Source: Shewanella salipaludis
GTDB lineage: Bacteria > Pseudomonadota > Gammaproteobacteria > Enterobacterales > Shewanellaceae
Assembly: GCF_012911865.1 (NCBI RefSeq)
Contig: NZ_JAAXYH010000007.1
Coordinates: 157,213 to 221,212, forward strand
Reading direction: 5' to 3'
DNA: 64,000 bases
Below, in pieces: positions 55,141-64,000 of this stretch. The translations under genes and the position numbers were made by a program. The first letter of the stretch is position 1; each line of letters starts with the position of its first letter. The notes beneath the pieces are model-generated. The model was given only the letters and a program-made list of their open reading frames with translations. It was not told where the DNA came from and did no database searches.

Positions 55141-56409
55141 ATGTCTTTTTCCGCCTTAGAGCTCAATCCAAACTTATGTCACACCCTGGCCGGGCTGGGC
55201 TATGATTCGCCGACGCCCATTCAGTGTGAGGCCATTCCCGCTATCTTAGCCGGACGGGACCTGTTGGCGGGGGCCCAAACAGGCACGGGCAAGACAGCCG
55301 CCTTTGCGCTGCCGATAGTGCAGCTGCTGGCCCAGGCCCAAGCGACTGAGGCCCAAGCGGCTGAGCCCCAAGCGACTGAGCCCCAGGCTGCTGTCAGAGC
55401 CATTCGTGCGCTGATCTTGGTGCCCACCCGCGAGCTGGCGGTGCAGGTACACCAAAGTTTTGTTAAATATGCCCAAGGCAGCGGGCTCGAGTGTGGCATC
55501 GCCTATGGCGGCGTCAGCATAGAGGCCCAGGCCTCGCGCTTCAAGACAGGGATCGACATCCTGGTGGCTACCCCGGGAAGACTGCTGGACCATTTGCGCC
55601 AGGGTGCGTTGACGCTGTCACAGCTGCAGTTGCTGATATTCGATGAAGCGGATCGCATGCTGGACATGGGCTTCATGGACGAAATCCAGGCCCTGCTCAG
55701 GCAAGTGCCGGATAACAGACAGACTATGTTGTTCTCGGCGACCCTGGATGAGGCGATCTTCGGTTTGAGTAAAACCTTGCTGCGTGAACCGCTGCGCATC
55801 CAGATAGCCCGGCCCAACATGGCGGCCGCGGCCATAGAGCAGCGGGTATACGCAGTCGATGCCGAGCGCAAGTGTGAATTGGTATGTCACTTGATCGCCA
55901 GTCAGCAGTGGCAGCAGGTATTGATCTTCAGCCGTACCAGACAAGGGGCGGACAAGCTGGCGCAGCAGATGCTGCAGGCGGGTATTGCCGCCCAGGCCTT
56001 TCACGGCGACTTGTCCCAGGGCGGGCGCGAAAAGGTGTTGCAGGAATTCAAGCAAGGCAAGATCCAGGCCCTGGTGGCCACAGATGTCGCCGCCAGGGGG
56101 CTGGACATAGTCGAGCTCAAGTATGTGATCAACTTCGAGCTGCCCTATGTCGCCGAAGACTATGTTCACCGCATAGGCCGCACCGGCAGGGCAGGCAATG
56201 CCGGACTGGCGATAACCTTGTTCAGCAGTGATGATGCCTTGCTGCTGGAAGAGGTCGAGGCCGTGCTGGATAAGCGCCTGCCGCAACAATGGTATCCCGG
56301 CTTCGAACCGGATCTGGACAAGATGGAAGCCACGCCCCGCAGAAACAGCAAGGCCGCCCAGAAGCAGAGGGCGAAGAAGCGGGCCTTGGGCAAGAGTCAA
56401 AGAAGATAG
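55141..56409 (+). CDS. DEAD-box RNA helicase, RhlE-like
   Basis: 422-residue ATP-dependent RNA helicase. Motifs in order: Q motif (GYDSPTPIQCEAIP), I AQTGTGKT (45-52), Ia PTRELA, Ib TPGR, II DEADRMLDMGF, III SAT, V ATDVAARGLD and VI HRIGRTGR. A basic tail (AAQKQRAKKRALGK) follows. Unusual is an Ala/Gln/Glu repeat (about residues 63-85) inserted after motif I. Closest to RhlE by motif II context, but the family name stays tentative. Its role is in RNA processing or ribosome assembly. Confidence 0.9.
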   Translation: MSFSALELNPNLCHTLAGLGYDSPTPIQCEAIPAILAGRDLLAGAQTGTGKTAAFALPIVQLLAQAQATEAQAAEPQATEPQAAVRAIRALILVPTRELAVQVHQSFVKYAQGSGLECGIAYGGVSIEAQASRFKTGIDILVATPGRLLDHLRQGALTLSQLQLLIFDEADRMLDMGFMDEIQALLRQVPDNRQTMLFSATLDEAIFGLSKTLLREPLRIQIARPNMAAAAIEQRVYAVDAERKCELVCHLIASQQWQQVLIFSRTRQGADKLAQQMLQAGIAAQAFHGDLSQGGREKVLQEFKQGKIQALVATDVAARGLDIVELKYVINFELPYVAEDYVHRIGRTGRAGNAGLAITLFSSDDALLLEEVEAVLDKRLPQQWYPGFEPDLDKMEATPRRNSKAAQKQRAKKRALGKSQRR

Positions 56410-56476
56410 GGCGGATAGGCGGGTGGCTTGTTAGATGACACTTGCAGCAACTCATCGCCACTTTGTCGCCATCGGC

Positions 56477-56522
56477 AAATAAAACAAGGGCTTAGCGTTT
56501 CCGCTAAGCCCTTGTTTTATTT
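56477..56522. terminator. Very long bidirectional terminator hairpin
   Basis: A perfect 21-bp stem runs from AAATAAAACAAGGGCTTAGCG to its complement, with loop TTTC. It is T-rich on both strands and lies 68 bp after the helicase stop. It marks the end of the core-like region before the AT-rich island. Confidence 0.9.
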
Positions 56523-56823
56523 GGTGGGGCGATGTTATCTGAATTTGTGCTATATATTATTGATTTTTAATTAAAAATAGCGGTTCAGTTTATGCTGATG
56601 TACCTAGTGGTTTACCTAAAGTTAACTCTGTTTGAGTTTTTCGCCCCATTCGGGAGCAGTTTACTCTACCCCTGTGACGTGGATGTCCTGATTATCGATG
56701 CATTGCAGTAAGGGCGTCAGTTATTCGACGCTGGCATTGAACCAGACGGGGCGTAGGGGATAAGGCAGCTGTGTTGTCGAAATTCCTGGGCAAAGGTGCG
56801 TTTTTCGCTGACTGTTTCTGCCT

Positions 56824-56866
56824 GGGCATCAAACCCAGCCTGTTGGACCAGCTGGGTTTGATGCCC
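56824..56866 (-). terminator. 16-bp perfect hairpin after a gene remnant
   Basis: GGGCATCAAACCCAGC / GCTGGGTTTGATGCCC with an 11-base loop, directly beyond the stop of the minus-strand remnant. It looks like the terminator of a gene that is otherwise gone. Confidence 0.55.
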
Positions 56867-57019
56867 TAGCGACCCTGCTGCACCAGCAGCCTTCCATCCT
56901 GACTGATGATGTTGTTGATGCGCTCGCTGGAGCTATATGCCCAAGATAAAGTGTGCGCCCCAGGCTGCTCTGAATTACCCTGTACCAGATCCAACAGCAA
57001 AAGTGATTTAAAAAACAGC
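56866..57019 (-). pseudogene. Possible 3'-end remnant of a deleted gene
   Basis: A minus-strand frame of about 50 codons ends at TAG 56866 and reads GNSEQPGAHTLSWAYSSSE and RINNIISQDGRLLVQQGR at its C-terminus. It is stopped upstream near 57040 in the same frame, and a hairpin follows the stop. The composition looks like coding sequence, but I do not recognise the family. It may also be a small complete gene from GTG near 57020. Confidence 0.35.
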
Positions 57020-57172
57020 ACAGGCCAAAGGCTTTAATCAGTCTCACTGGATACCATCCAACTTCTCTGGCACAATTCCTGGGTTAAGCAAGTCTTTGAC
57101 AGACGATTAAAAAATCGTTAATGGCGACTCGCAGCTAGCCTGACAAAACTAACTCATAGATGAGGCGCAGGG

Positions 57173-58111
57173 ATGGTAGATACAATTCCAAGCTACGAAG
57201 AGATGATGCCAGCAGTGCTCAAGGTGCTGGCAGATGGGCAGCTAAAATCGGTACGACAAATCACAGAAGAGTCTGCCGTTGCTTACGGATTCAGTGATGA
57301 ACAAATTGCTCTCACACTGCCTAGTGGTAAACAAACTTACGTCTATAACCGTGTTGGATGGGCGAAAGAGTACCTGGTCAAGGCGGGTCTGCTTGAGCAG
57401 CCTAGTCGTGGTATGTGCCGCATAACTTCCAGAGGTCAGGCTGCATTAGCATCAGGGCAAAAGGTCAACAACCTATATTTGAGCCAGTTCGAGGAGTTTG
57501 TTCGCTACAAACTAATGTCTAGTCAGTCCACATCTCAGGCATCGTCAAAAGTTAAAGCTAAAGCTGCTGATGCTATCGATGAATCGAGTCTCACACCATC
57601 TGAGCAAATTTCAAAAGCCTTTGTAGCCCTTAACTCGGCCCTTGCCGATGAGCTGATTGAGCAAATCTATAGTCTCTCGCCTCAGTTCTTCGAGCAGTTG
57701 GTGGTCGATTTGATGCTCGCTATGGGCTATGGCGGTAGCCAGAAGGATGCCGGGCAGGCGACTCAATACACAAACGATGGTGGTATCGATGGCATCATCA
57801 AGGAAGATAAGCTCGGGCTCGACTCCATCTACCTGCAAGCCAAACGCTACCGCGATAACACAGTGGGTAGGCCAGATATTCAAGCCTTCGCCGGGGCGCT
57901 GGACATGCACCGCGCTCGCAAAGGGGTGTTTATAACCACCTCAAGTTTCAGTAAAGACGCCCGCGAATTCGTTTCAATGATTGAAAAGCGCATAGTGCTC
58001 ATCGATGGCCGTGAACTGGCTGCACTCATGATAGAGCACAATGTCGGTGTTTCGACTCGCGAGCTTTATGCCATCAAGGCAATAGATTCAGATTATTTTT
58101 TGGAAGAGTGA
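57173..58111 (+). CDS. mrr: Mrr-like restriction endonuclease (type IV)
   Basis: 312-residue protein with an N-terminal winged-helix Mrr_N domain (about 1-95) and a C-terminal PD-(D/E)xK endonuclease domain. The catalytic signature is DGGIDGIIKEDKLGLDSIYLQAKRY, which includes the Asp and the QAK motif, followed by FAGALDMHRARKGVFITTSSFSKDA. Mrr enzymes cut methylated DNA. ATG 57173 follows GCAGGG. It sits directly upstream of the type I hsd genes, the arrangement of an immigration-control-type locus. Base composition is more AT-rich than the core region. Confidence 0.9.
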   Translation: MVDTIPSYEEMMPAVLKVLADGQLKSVRQITEESAVAYGFSDEQIALTLPSGKQTYVYNRVGWAKEYLVKAGLLEQPSRGMCRITSRGQAALASGQKVNNLYLSQFEEFVRYKLMSSQSTSQASSKVKAKAADAIDESSLTPSEQISKAFVALNSALADELIEQIYSLSPQFFEQLVVDLMLAMGYGGSQKDAGQATQYTNDGGIDGIIKEDKLGLDSIYLQAKRYRDNTVGRPDIQAFAGALDMHRARKGVFITTSSFSKDAREFVSMIEKRIVLIDGRELAALMIEHNVGVSTRELYAIKAIDSDYFLEE

Positions 58112-58218
58112 TGATTGAACCTGGGCAATCTGTGAATATCCTCAGCTGCATTAGATGATTAAGTCGAGATAAGATCTGCCTTGCGTGAACGCGTTGAATG
58201 AATGTAGGGAAAGCTAAG

Positions 58219-60633
58219 ATGGACAAGTACAAACTCAGCGAACGTGATATCTGCACCAAGTTTATCACCCCTGCAATAGAGAACGCTGGATGGAAGCGTA
58301 ATCAGTTTTTCGAAGAAGTTAACCTGACGGCGGGACGTGTCATGGTCAGGGGGAAACTTGCTGCGCGGATACAGAATCCAGAAGCTAAGGGCGGTCCTAA
58401 ACGCGCTGATTATGTGTTGTATGCAAAACCAAATATACCTATAGCTGTTATCGAGGCGAAACAAGCAAAATTCTCAGTGGGTCACGGCATGCAACAGGCG
58501 CTTAGCTATGCTGAGATGCTCGATGTTCCTTTTGCCATAAGCAGTAATGGCAATAGTTTTCTTCTCCATGACAGAACAGGTGTAACTCATTCGGTGGAAA
58601 CTGAATTAAGCCTTGATGACTTCCCCTGCCCAGACCAGTTGTGGCCTGTCTACGAGCGTTGGAAGGGCATAACTTCGACAACTAATACGCTCCTCGAGCA
58701 ACCCTACCATAGTGATGGCAGCGGAAAGGGGCCCCGCTATTACCAACGAGTTGCCATCAACAGAACCATAGAGGCCATCGCGAAGGGACAAAACCGGATA
58801 CTCCTAGTGATGGCTACCGGCACCGGGAAAACCTATACCGCTTTCCAAATCATTTGGCGGCTTTGGAAATCCAAGGCCAAAAAACGCATCTTGTTCCTTG
58901 CCGATCGCAATATCTTGGTTGATCAAACCATGCAGCAAGACTTCGCCCCCTTTGGCAAGTACATGCACAAAGTCACTGACAGAGCTGCGAAAAAGAATTA
59001 CGAAATCTACTTGGCACTGTATCAAGCCGTCACAGGTAAGGAAGAATGGAAACAAACCTATCTTCAGTTTCCTTCAGACTTCTTCGATTTGGTCGTAATC
59101 GATGAATGTCACCGCGGCAGTGCTAAGGAAGACTCTGCGTGGCATGAAGTTTTAAAATATTTTGATAGTGCTACCCACATCGGCCTGACAGCTACTCCCA
59201 AAGAGAAGAAAGCAGTTGATGGCGAAATCATCAACCCGGAATTCAACTACAAATATTTCGGTGAACCCATATACACCTACTCACTTAAACAAGGGATTGA
59301 AGACGGCTTTCTCGCCCCTTACAAAGTTATCCGCATTGCATCCAACGTTGATGCATTAGGTTATACACCCGAAAAAGGCAAAATAGATAAATATGGTCAT
59401 GAAGTAGAACAACGTCATTACAATACTAAGGATTTTGACAGGAACCTTATCCTTGAGAGGCGTACACGCTTCGTTGCCAAAAAAATATGGGAATACCTGT
59501 CAAACACAGACCCCATGGCAAAGACCATCGTATTTTGTGATGAACAAGACCACGCTGAACGTATGCGTCAGGAACTGGTAAAGCTTATCCCTGCTGCTGC
59601 AAGCAATCGCCGATACGTGATGAGAATTACGGGTGATGATAAAGAAGGCAAGGCGCAACTATCATACTTCATCGACAATGACGAGCCTTATCCCGTTATT
59701 GCCACTACATCTAAGCTGCTCACCACAGGTGTGGATGCCAAGACTTGCAAGCTCATTGTTCTTGATCAAAACATCAACTCAATGACTGAGTTTAAACAGA
59801 TAATTGGTCGCGGTACTCGCCTAAGGGAAGATTACAACAAGCTCTATTTCACCATCATGGATTTTAAAGGGGCGACACGTCTCTTCTCCGACCCCGACTT
59901 TGATGGTGAGCCTGTAGTCATATATGAGCCCGAAGTGGATGAACCAGTAGTACCCACTGAAGAGGATGACAATCTTGATCAAGATCCGGAACCCAATAAC
60001 GATGATCGCCCAAAAGACCGGACAGAAGTCCGCGAGCCTCGGAAAAAATTCTATTTGGATGATGTAGCAGTGGGTTTGGCTGCGGAACGTTCGCAATACT
60101 TGGATATTGATGGAAAACTCATCACAGAGGACTACCAGAGGCATCTAAAGGAACAGATAGAGCAGTCTCTCAAAGAGAGTTTTGGTACACTATCAGGCTT
60201 TCTAAGGCGTTGGAATGAGAGCGAGCGAAAGCAGGCCATCATCGACGAACTGGCCGAACATGGCATCGACCTGGCCGTATTGCAACAGGCGATACCCAAT
60301 GGCAAAGAAATGGATGCATTCGATTTAATCGCGCACCTTGCTTTTGACCAAAAACCCCTGACTCGCAAGGAGCGAGCAAACCAAGTAAAAAAACGGGATG
60401 CGTTTGGTAAATACGGCGAGCAGGCTAAAGCGGTGCTGGAAGCCTTGATTGAAAAGTTTGCAGAAAACGGCGTGCTAGACATTGAAAACCCAACAATTTT
60501 AGAGCTACCCCCTTTCGATAGGCTCGGCAGCAAAACCCAGATTAGACGCGGAATTTTTGGCGGTATTGAACAATACCAGCAAGCCATTAAAGAGTTAGAG
60601 ATTGAATTATACCGAGATGATTTGACTGCCTGA
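58219..60633 (+). CDS. hsdR: Type I restriction endonuclease subunit R (HsdR)
   Basis: 804-residue motor/nuclease subunit that translocates and cuts DNA. The N-terminal nuclease motif is Asp in RADYVLY and Glu79-x-Lys81 in VIEAKQ. The helicase has Walker A MATGTGKT (from residue 198), Walker B VIDECHRG, motif III GLTATP and motif VI QIIGRGTRL. The C-terminal domain with EQSLKESFGTLSGFLRRW is of the EcoEI/EcoR124-like kind. ATG 58219 is chosen with AGGGAAAGC upstream; 58198 is an alternative. The gene is 11 bp before hsdM and is followed by hsdS. Confidence 0.94.
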   Translation: MDKYKLSERDICTKFITPAIENAGWKRNQFFEEVNLTAGRVMVRGKLAARIQNPEAKGGPKRADYVLYAKPNIPIAVIEAKQAKFSVGHGMQQALSYAEMLDVPFAISSNGNSFLLHDRTGVTHSVETELSLDDFPCPDQLWPVYERWKGITSTTNTLLEQPYHSDGSGKGPRYYQRVAINRTIEAIAKGQNRILLVMATGTGKTYTAFQIIWRLWKSKAKKRILFLADRNILVDQTMQQDFAPFGKYMHKVTDRAAKKNYEIYLALYQAVTGKEEWKQTYLQFPSDFFDLVVIDECHRGSAKEDSAWHEVLKYFDSATHIGLTATPKEKKAVDGEIINPEFNYKYFGEPIYTYSLKQGIEDGFLAPYKVIRIASNVDALGYTPEKGKIDKYGHEVEQRHYNTKDFDRNLILERRTRFVAKKIWEYLSNTDPMAKTIVFCDEQDHAERMRQELVKLIPAAASNRRYVMRITGDDKEGKAQLSYFIDNDEPYPVIATTSKLLTTGVDAKTCKLIVLDQNINSMTEFKQIIGRGTRLREDYNKLYFTIMDFKGATRLFSDPDFDGEPVVIYEPEVDEPVVPTEEDDNLDQDPEPNNDDRPKDRTEVREPRKKFYLDDVAVGLAAERSQYLDIDGKLITEDYQRHLKEQIEQSLKESFGTLSGFLRRWNESERKQAIIDELAEHGIDLAVLQQAIPNGKEMDAFDLIAHLAFDQKPLTRKERANQVKKRDAFGKYGEQAKAVLEALIEKFAENGVLDIENPTILELPPFDRLGSKTQIRRGIFGGIEQYQQAIKELEIELYRDDLTA

Positions 60634-60662
60634 TCGTCTCAATAATGTGGACCGACAATTAC

Positions 60663-62575
60663 ATGAATTTAACTAGCACAATCAAAAGCATCCAAGACAT
60701 CATGCGTAAAGATGATGGCGTTGATGGCGATGCTCAGCGCCTTGGCCAACTCACCTGGATGCTATTTTTAAAGGTCTTTGACCAGCGCGAAGAAGAGTGG
60801 GACGACGATAACAGTAACTACGTATCGCCCTTGCCAAAGGGGCTACGTTGGCGTGACTGGGCTGCTTACGTTCCTGGTGCCGATGGCAAAAAAGCGCCAC
60901 AAATTGCTGCCAGTGAAATCATCAGCTTTGTTAACAATAATTTATTTCCTGAACTCAAAGAAATAGATGCAAATGCCAGCCCGCTTCATAAAGTGATCCG
61001 TAGCGTCTTTGAAGATGCCAATAATTACATGAAGTCCGGCACCCAGTTACTGGCAGTAATTGAAAAGCTCGAAGAAGCCATTAATTATCATGACTTTAAA
61101 ACCCGCGCCAATATCGGCGATGTGTACGAGCAACTGCTCAACGACCTCCGCGGCGCCGGTAATGCCGGTGAGTTTTATACCCCGCGCGCCATCACTGCTT
61201 TTATGGCTGACCGCGTAAACCCGCGCTTGGATAAACGCGAAACCGTGATGGACCCTGCTTGCGGAACTGGTGGCTTCTTAACCGCCGCCATCGATCACTT
61301 GCGCAACCAGCTCACCGACAAATCCAGCGCCGAAGATAAACACGCCATTGAATCACTTATTCACGGTATCGAGAAAAAGCAACTGCCGCATTTGCTGTGT
61401 ACCACCAACATGCTACTGCACGGCATCGATGTACCCAGCCAGATCGAACATAAAAACACTTTGGGCAAGGGTTGGAATGAGTGGAGTAATAACGACAAGG
61501 TAGACTGCATCATCACCAATCCGCCCTTTGGTGGCTACGAAGATAATACGGTGGGTGGCGACTACCCAGCTGATTTAAGAACTCGTGAAACCGCCGATAT
61601 GTTTATGGCGTTGATCATCAAAAAACTGTTAAAAGAAAACGGCCGCGCGGCTGTGGTGTTGCCCGACGGCTTTTTATTCGGCGATGGCATTAAAGGCACT
61701 TTAAAAAAACTATTGCTGCAAGAGTGCAAGCTGCACACTATTATCCGCCTGCCCAAAGGCGTGTTTGCCCCCTATACCACCATTAAAACCAATCTGCTGT
61801 TTTTTACTAAAGGTGCGCGGGTAGACGATGGCAGCGAACACTTTCATACCGACACTATCTGGTTTTACGAGCACCCCTACCCAGCGGCCTACAAAAGCTA
61901 CAGCAAAACCAAGCCCATTCGCCTAGAAGAATTTAAACCCGAGCAAGATTGGTGGGGCGATGAAAGTGATGATTTCGCCAGCCGCGAAGAAAATGAATTT
62001 GCCTGGAATGTCGATTTCAAATCCAAGCGCGAACAGGCCGAAGCCGCGGCAGCGCCTCATTGGAAGAATGCTGAAAGTTTACGTAATCAAGCGTCAGATA
62101 CTCGCAGGCAGGCAAAGTATCTCAGTGACTCTTTAACTGGTCGAAGAAAGGATGACGGCATTTCAGTGTTGCTTAATGAGCAGTTGACTGACTTACACAC
62201 AGATTTAACTGGTGCAAGTGATAGCCAGCGCCTCTACACGGCTGCGCTCATCAGCGCCTTACAATCGGCTATTCAAGAAGCGACACCAGAAAGGGTTATT
62301 ACCAACCTAACCAATGCTATCGAGGCCCTTAAAAATAAGGCTGATTCTCTAGACTTAAAAGCTCGCGATGCCCAAGCCGCAGGTGATCGCCTCTACTGGC
62401 CGATTTATAATCTGGATTTAAAAAACCCCAACGCGCCCGAAGAAGAAAGCCACGACCCGGATGAATTGCTGATTAAATACAAAAAACTGCTCGGCGAAAT
62501 TGAAGAAACCGAAAACCAGTTAAAAAGCGAACTGGCCGCTGCGCTCTCTCATCACTTTAGCGGTGAGGATGCCTA

Positions 62576-62576
<1 letters not shown>
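60663..62576 (+). CDS. hsdM: Type I DNA adenine methyltransferase subunit M (HsdM)
   Basis: 637-residue N6-adenine methyltransferase. The N-terminal domain has QRLGQLTWMLFLKVFDQREEEW. The SAM motif I is DPACGTGGF (from Asp197) and the catalytic motif IV is NPPFGG (from Asn286). The C-terminal coiled-coil (about 470-630) would contact HsdS. The stop overlaps the hsdS ATG (TAATG). ATG 60663 gives MNLTSTIKSIQDIMRK as in relatives; 60645 is a second option. It can act in modification alone if HsdS is functional. Confidence 0.95.

Positions 62577-64000
<1,424 letters not shown>

Larger units (their letters stand above)
56523..57172. other. Boundary region of the defence island
   Basis: 650 bp, more AT-rich than its left side. 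Includes the 16-bp hairpin at 56824 and a possible 3'-end gene remnant on the minus strand. No tRNA or att-like repeat is seen. The promoter of the mrr-like gene should be near 57100. Confidence 0.55.

Noticed and set aside
56829..57047. 72-codon minus-strand frame rich in Cys and Trp
   Set aside because: It runs through a palindrome in another frame than the more coding-like remnant; no support.

Overview
The window reads as a chromosomal segment of a Shewanella-like gammaproteobacterium (Alteromonadales). The first 12.6 kb holds the classical block truD-surE-pcm-nlpD-rpoS / mutS / recA-recX-alaS-lysC-csrA. It is followed by a tRNA-Ser/tRNA-Arg cluster, a Na+-pumping oxaloacetate decarboxylase operon (oadGAB) and many genes for envelope proteins and proteases. 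The core is fairly GC-rich; the right end (from about 57.1 kb) is visibly more AT-rich and carries defence genes. The genus assignment is inference from gene order and protein character, not from a database search.

Layout. 0-3.7 kb: end of truD, then surE, pcm, nlpD and rpoS in one direction, closed by a terminator shared with convergent mutS (3.8-6.3 kb). 6.3-12.6 kb: recA behind a textbook LexA box, recX with a non-standard start, alaS, lysC, csrA. 12.8-13.9 kb: two tRNA-Ser(GCU) and six identical tRNA-Arg(ACG) genes, with two tandem 96-bp degenerate tRNA-like repeats. 14.0-14.6 kb: gene-free, with a 7 x 7-bp microsatellite. 14.7-17.9 kb: oadG, oadA, oadB. 18-30.5 kb: small membrane protein, DAACS symporter, M16 protease lipoprotein, gshA plus a lipoprotein, an SLT-like lipoprotein, a GAF-GGDEF cyclase, purE-purK and a PQQ-type sugar dehydrogenase. 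30.8-36.6 kb: ECF sigma/anti-sigma pair, periplasmic binding protein, tricorn-like periplasmic protease. 36.7-39.7 kb: OsmC-like protein and a Fur-box-preceded PepSY/DUF3325/DUF3649 iron operon. 40-44.2 kb: hpf, a LuxR-type two-component system, a threonine-type leader peptide with attenuator placed in front of an isochorismatase-family hydrolase, and a YebC/YeeN protein. 44.6-50 kb: chemoreceptor, TIGR02922-like protein, TetR/ene-reductase divergon with three operators, ohr/ohrR. 50.2-56.4 kb: Lon-like protease, NfeD-slipin pair, DEAD-box helicase.

57.2-64 kb is a defence island: an Mrr-like endonuclease and a type I restriction-modification operon hsdR-hsdM-hsdS. hsdS is interrupted in its second recognition domain by the end of an IS3-family element whose transposase C-terminus runs off the window on the minus strand.

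The most unusual observations are the thr-type attenuator apparently controlling a cysteine hydrolase instead of thrABC, the recX CTG (or ATT) start overlapping the recA stop, the tandem tRNA-derived repeats, and the IS-broken hsdS.
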